Shown here piece after piece: positions 20,639 to 24,050 of a stretch of 24,050 nt of DNA. Location of the stretch: NCBI GenBank assembly GCA_964533785.1, contig CAZHNG010000066.1, forward strand, positions 1 through 24,050, given 5' to 3'. The stretch comes from JANQRV01 sp964533785 (GTDB lineage Bacteria > Bacteroidota > Bacteroidia > Chitinophagales > Saprospiraceae). The notes below the pieces were generated by a model. The model saw only the letters and a program-made list of their open reading frames with translations, had not been told where the DNA came from and ran no database searches. The first letter of the stretch is position 1, and each line of letters begins with the position of its first letter. The position numbers and the translations under genes are program-made.

Positions 20639-22120
20639 ATGGAAAACAAAATTTTGGTTATCGGTGGTGGTATAGCTGGCCTTTGTGCCGGTATATACGC
20701 CCAAAGCAATGGCTTCGAAACTACTATCATTGAAATGCACGACAAACCGGGAGGGCAACTGACGGCCTGGGAAAGAAATGGCTATCGGTTCGATTATTGC
20801 CTGCATTGGCTGGTGGGCACTGATCATGGCCCCTATCATCACATCTGGCGGGAAACGGATGCCATCACCGACAAGGTGGAGGTTATCGACCACCGCGTTT
20901 TTGTGAAAATTGTCGATGAGGAGCATGGTCACTTCATCATTTACAATAACCTAGATGAATGGCAGGACTACCTGGTGCAATTTGCCCCGGAAGATGAACT
21001 TGCGGTCAAGAAGATGTGCAACATGATGCGCAAAGGCGATAATTTCGAGGGGTATGAAGATCCTCCTGGTATGCGGTCTATCTTTGACCATTTTAAAGTT
21101 TTTGTGGAAATGGGCAGTTTCATTCCTGTTCTATTGAAATATGGGACTAAAACCTGTACCGAATTCTTTCACAGTCTCGGATACAAAAATGAACGTCTTC
21201 TCTTTTTCCTGAATAAAATTTTTGGGGGCACTGATTTTTCGGCTTTAGGTTTCATAATGATGATGGGCTGGGCGCACGCCAAAAATGCAGGGTATTTGAA
21301 AGGTGGCTCTCTGGAAATGGCCAAGCGGATGACCCGGAAATTCAAATCGCTGGGTGGCCAATTTTTATTTCAATACAGAGTCAGTGAAATCATCGTAGAA
21401 AATGACACTGCTGTGGGGGTGAAACTTGAGAATGGCAAATCCATGTACGCTGACCACATCATCGCCGCTTGCGATGGCCGTACCGTTTTATTTGATATGC
21501 TCAAAGGAAAATATTTGACGGATCAATTAAAGGATGCTTATGAAAACTGGCCGCTTTTTACCCCCTTAGTAATGATCGGCTTTGGCATCAATGATGAAAT
21601 CATCTCACCAACCCATAATACTACCTATTTCGCAAAGGGCTTGACCCTTGGAAATACGAAAGTGGAGGGCTACAGTATCATGAACCGGTCTGCCTATGAT
21701 CCAATTTTTGCGCCGGCAGGAAAAACGGCTTTATTGATGCAATTCGAATCCCCCTGGGAAAACTGGGAAAATCTGACGAACGAAGCTTACCTGGCGGAAA
21801 AGGAAGCGATCCGTGGGGGGGCTATTACCCTCTTAAATAAACATTATCCCGGAATCAAAAATAAAATTGAAGTCATTGACATTGCTACCCCCAAAACGAC
21901 GGTACATTTTACGGGCGTATGGAAGGGGGCTTACGAAGGATTTATGCCCAAAGATGATGTGTTGAACGGATTACCCATGGAATTGAAAGGACTGAAAAAC
22001 TTTTCGATGATCGGGCAATAGTTGTTTCCGGGAGGAGGGCTGCCGCCTTCGGCCCAATCGGGAAAGTGGGCCATCCAGAAGCTTTGTAAGGCAAGGCATT
22101 TAAAATTTGAAACACCTTAA
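20639..22120 (+). pseudogene. Phytoene-desaturase-like FAD oxidoreductase interrupted by a TAG
   Basis: Residues 1-460 read through as a CrtI/all-trans-retinol-saturase-like enzyme. The FAD dinucleotide motif is ILVIGGGIAGLCAGIYA, with G9, G11 and G14, and the acidic end of the fold is IIEMHDKPGGQLTAWERNGY. The middle GGTDFSALGF and C-terminal GVWKGAYEGFMP fit the family. The frame stops at TAG 22019-22021 right after SMIGQ. The next codons in the same frame read LFPGGGLPPSAQSGKWAIQK to TAA 22118-22120, which is the conserved FAD-binding end (GQW.FPGGG...). The TAG sits where Trp is normally found, so this is a TGG-to-TAG change in a 493-residue gene. The 460-residue product would lack the last flavin contacts and is probably inactive unless the stop is read through or is a consensus error. 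Confidence 0.85.
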
Positions 22121-22138
22121 AAAGTAAAAGCAGCAGTT

Positions 22139-22609
22139 ATGAGATTTTCAAAAATACCGTTGGTCTTGCTTGTATCGCTTTTTGTGATCCAGTGTGCAGG
22201 TCAACAGCATCAACAAAGTTCTTACGGTATATTATTAGAACAGAAAAATGAGCCGCAGGAAAATGCTTTTTCCATCCTAGTGCCCAAAAACTGGATGATA
22301 GATGGTGGTATTTATCGGGTGAATGCGGCAACCGCCGGCGGTCCGCTTAATGCTATTGAAGCAAAATGCGATTTAACATTGAAAAGTGATGACAAGGGGA
22401 ACATCTCCTTTCGCATATTACCAGACATTGTTTACGGTCATCTTGGTATTGGAGGCGGTTTTTTTCCTGCTGGTAGCAATTATCAAGGAGCCATGGTACG
22501 GCCAATTGAAGACGCCCCTACTACGATGATCCCAACTTGTTTTCGAATCGAACGGATTTTAAGCGTACGCCGGTTAGAAAGCGGAGAAATGAATAGGAAC
22601 AATCATTAA
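22139..22609 (+). CDS. Secreted small protein, hypothetical
   Basis: The 156-residue protein has a signal peptide (MRFSKIPLVLLVSLFVIQCAG). The VIQC before the cut resembles a lipobox but with Q at -1, so lipid modification is doubtful. The domain ENAFSILVPKNWMIDGGIYR with VNAATAGGPLNAIEAKCD resembles the N-terminal part of a longer secreted beta-rich family that I recall only generally. The end (RIERILSVRRLESGEMNRNNH) is not domain-like, so the gene may be cut short. It starts 19 bp after the end of the oxidoreductase frame and could be co-transcribed with it. Confidence 0.6.
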   Translation: MRFSKIPLVLLVSLFVIQCAGQQHQQSSYGILLEQKNEPQENAFSILVPKNWMIDGGIYRVNAATAGGPLNAIEAKCDLTLKSDDKGNISFRILPDIVYGHLGIGGGFFPAGSNYQGAMVRPIEDAPTTMIPTCFRIERILSVRRLESGEMNRNNH

Positions 22610-22680
22610 CAGCAATTTTATTCGATTGGGCATATTGCATGGGGCATTGGCGGTTACCACTCTTCTTCTAAATGGGGCTT

Positions 22681-23841
22681 TTACCGTTCTACCTTAGTGG
22701 AAACGATCTTTTTCCAGTAATGCGGTAGTTCATCTAAATGACCTTTCACGAACGTTTCAATACGTTTTTTAGACGCAGTACTATTCTTCAACTTAAGGTG
22801 CAGGAGTTGTGGTTGGTCGATCGGTTGGCCAATTTGTGAAACGATAAAAACGCTGGCGTACTCAGCGAAATTTTGTTGTACAACAGCCCGGCTGAGGTCC
22901 ATCGCAAAATAGTTATAGATCTTTCCGATGTGGCTTACGGGGTTTTTACCCGAAGTGGCCTCCAGGCTCATGGGATGATAAGGTGTGATTAATCCATTGA
23001 TGCGATTTCCGCGGCCGACCTGCCCGTCGTCCCCACTTTCGGCACTCGTTCCGGTTACCGTAAGGTACAAACTCTCGCTTTCATAATCATCGGCCGTATT
23101 GATATCAATGACCGAATTAGACAAGCCCAATGCTGAGGTAATAAATGTTTTTACCTGTTCCTTTTTCGTGATGTAATCATTTAAATCCGCAATGTATCTA
23201 TCGATTATTGCAATAGCTACGGTAAAATATTTTTGCCCTTTCATCTCCACCCCCATCACTTTAATATCTTCGCCGATAAATGGATATTTCTTTTTGGTAT
23301 TTCGTTGGTTCAGGAGGTGTTCAATTTGGACCAGGTTGCCTTCCATTTCAGTAGTAGGGTAAAAACCCGTTCCATAAGAAGTGTCATTGGCCAAAGGAGT
23401 TTCTCCTTTTCCAAACCGGCTGAAGAGCTCTACTAAATCACTGCTGCCGGGCCTGATCTTAGCAGTGATTTCAATGCCAATATCAGGGTCCAGATGGGGA
23501 ACATTTTGCGTGATCCATGCTCTGGCCGTTTCTACGGCAATATCGTCAACGGGAATGCTTTTTTTTCCTACTTGCGAAGTGGCTCTCCCCGCAATGATCA
23601 GCGAAATAGGAGCTAAAATTTTTCCTCCCCGATAGGCTGGTGCTGATTGCCCACCGATCAACAGGGCTTTGTCAACGTTGTGGTGCAGGATCGCTCCGAA
23701 TTCTTCCAGGTAATAATTGCATAAAGCAAGGGATACCTGATCGGTGATTTCATCACAAATGGTATCGGGATGTCCGATGCCTTTGCGCTCTGCTATCCCA
23801 ATGCCCGTATCGTTAATATCTTCTATGATTATACTTGTCAT
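22681..23841 (-). CDS. Archaeal-type S-adenosylmethionine synthetase
   Basis: The enzyme makes S-adenosylmethionine from methionine and ATP in the cytoplasm. Start ATG 23841 gives 386 residues, close to the family size of about 400; a longer open frame upstream adds 29 non-protein-like residues. Motifs typical of the archaeal-type enzyme are ERKGIGHPDTICDEITDQVS (18-37) with the GHPD loop, HHNVDKALLIGG, APAYRGGKILAPISLIIAGR, the glycine-rich GTSAESGDDGQVGRGNR (264-280), and PYHPMSLEATSGKNPVSHIG. It is not the usual bacterial MetK family, although it does the same reaction. Whether a normal metK exists elsewhere in the genome cannot be seen. It converges with the 22139 gene. Confidence 0.92.
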   Translation of the reverse strand: MTSIIIEDINDTGIGIAERKGIGHPDTICDEITDQVSLALCNYYLEEFGAILHHNVDKALLIGGQSAPAYRGGKILAPISLIIAGRATSQVGKKSIPVDDIAVETARAWITQNVPHLDPDIGIEITAKIRPGSSDLVELFSRFGKGETPLANDTSYGTGFYPTTEMEGNLVQIEHLLNQRNTKKKYPFIGEDIKVMGVEMKGQKYFTVAIAIIDRYIADLNDYITKKEQVKTFITSALGLSNSVIDINTADDYESESLYLTVTGTSAESGDDGQVGRGNRINGLITPYHPMSLEATSGKNPVSHIGKIYNYFAMDLSRAVVQQNFAEYASVFIVSQIGQPIDQPQLLHLKLKNSTASKKRIETFVKGHLDELPHYWKKIVSTKVER

Positions 23842-23962
23842 ATCCAGTTCTTGGTTTTCTTCTAATTGGTAAGGTGCGGTCCATTTGATTGAGGCTGTTT
23901 TAAAGGTGAGAGGTGAAAAATAATACAAAATTTGGTTTTAAACATATACGAGATAAATACCT

Positions 23963-23997
23963 GCCTGCCCGATTGGCATCAGGCCGATCGGGCAGGC
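23963..23997. repeat. 11-bp-stem hairpin upstream of the SAM synthetase gene
   Basis: GCCTGCCCGAT (23963-23973) and ATCGGGCAGGC (23987-23997) are exact complements with a 13-nt loop. The element lies 122 bp before the SAM synthetase start on the minus strand. The rest of 23842-24050 holds no gene. The hairpin may end a gene beyond the window or be a dispersed palindrome; no SAM-riboswitch consensus was recognised around it. Confidence 0.6.
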
Positions 23998-24050
23998 CAT
24001 AGCCGTCAGGTTAAGCGTTAATTTGTAGTATCGAGTTAAAGAACTCTTGA

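Noticed and set aside
23842..24050. SAM riboswitch before the SAM synthetase gene
   Set aside because: Only one hairpin is present and I could not find the conserved cores of a known SAM riboswitch class.
1..24050. DGR template repeat, reverse transcriptase, tRNA or rRNA genes inside the window
   Set aside because: I looked for an A-rich copy of 3787-3918, an RT motif (YxDD) gene and cloverleaf patterns and saw none; this is by eye, not an exhaustive search.

Overview
The window looks like a piece of a draft genome or metagenome bin from the Bacteroidota, probably near Saprospiraceae/Lewinella-type lineages. That is inference from several signs. Shine-Dalgarno sites are weak or absent before most genes. 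A -33/-7 type promoter (CTTG ... TAAATTTG) fits the start of the pst operon. The gene content includes a GH3-type adenylating enzyme, a protein resembling DUF6544 membrane proteins, lipoprotein PstS and a TIR/STAND/FGE conflict protein. Base composition is moderate. A run of 10 N at 14341-14350 marks an assembly gap.

Layout. 1-830: GC-rich repeats of about 109 bp flank a small DUF559 (Vsr-like) nuclease gene. 831-1151: non-coding, with a strong imperfect palindrome. 1152-3918: a TIR NADase-like domain followed, after a frameshift and a TGA, by an nSTAND NTPase fused to a C-terminal FGE-sulfatase (C-type-lectin fold) domain. The last 130 bp of this gene have the codon pattern of a diversity-generating retroelement (DGR) variable region and are followed at once by a large hairpin. 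No reverse transcriptase or template repeat is in the window. 4156-4931 (minus): an unrecognised gene and a decayed-looking reading frame. 5013-7394: PEP synthase (ppsA) behind a perfect FNR-type palindrome. 7395-7797: a 17-bp-stem terminator, short dispersed repeats and the pst promoter/operator. 7798-11206: pstSCAB, the high-affinity phosphate ABC transporter, without phoU beside it. 11468-13364: two overlapping membrane-protein genes. 13470-16413: a membrane-anchored flavodoxin-like protein, a small membrane protein broken by the assembly gap, a GH3-family adenylase and a small membrane protein. 16533-17492: an alpha/alpha-toroid (squalene-cyclase-like) protein. 17588-20483 (minus): a secreted aromatic-rich protein with DUF3300-like character, followed by two paralogous 176-residue membrane-anchored flavodoxin-like proteins. 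20639-22120: a CrtI/phytoene-desaturase-like FAD oxidoreductase interrupted by a TAG at a conserved Trp codon. 22139-22609: a small secreted protein, probably short of its family. 22681-23841 (minus): an archaeal-type S-adenosylmethionine synthetase.

How it fits together. Most of the window is housekeeping or membrane metabolism: gluconeogenic PEP synthesis, phosphate uptake and SAM synthesis. The accessory part is the left end. There the TIR-STAND-FGE locus has the architecture of a diversifying NTP-dependent conflict protein: an NADase effector, a STAND switch and a hypervariable lectin-fold sensor. This copy appears broken between effector and switch, although its variable region looks like a genuine mutagenic-retrohoming product. 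Heptanucleotide tandem arrays (AGATACC-type) at three intergenic sites and several short dispersed repeats give the non-coding DNA a structure the genes do not explain.
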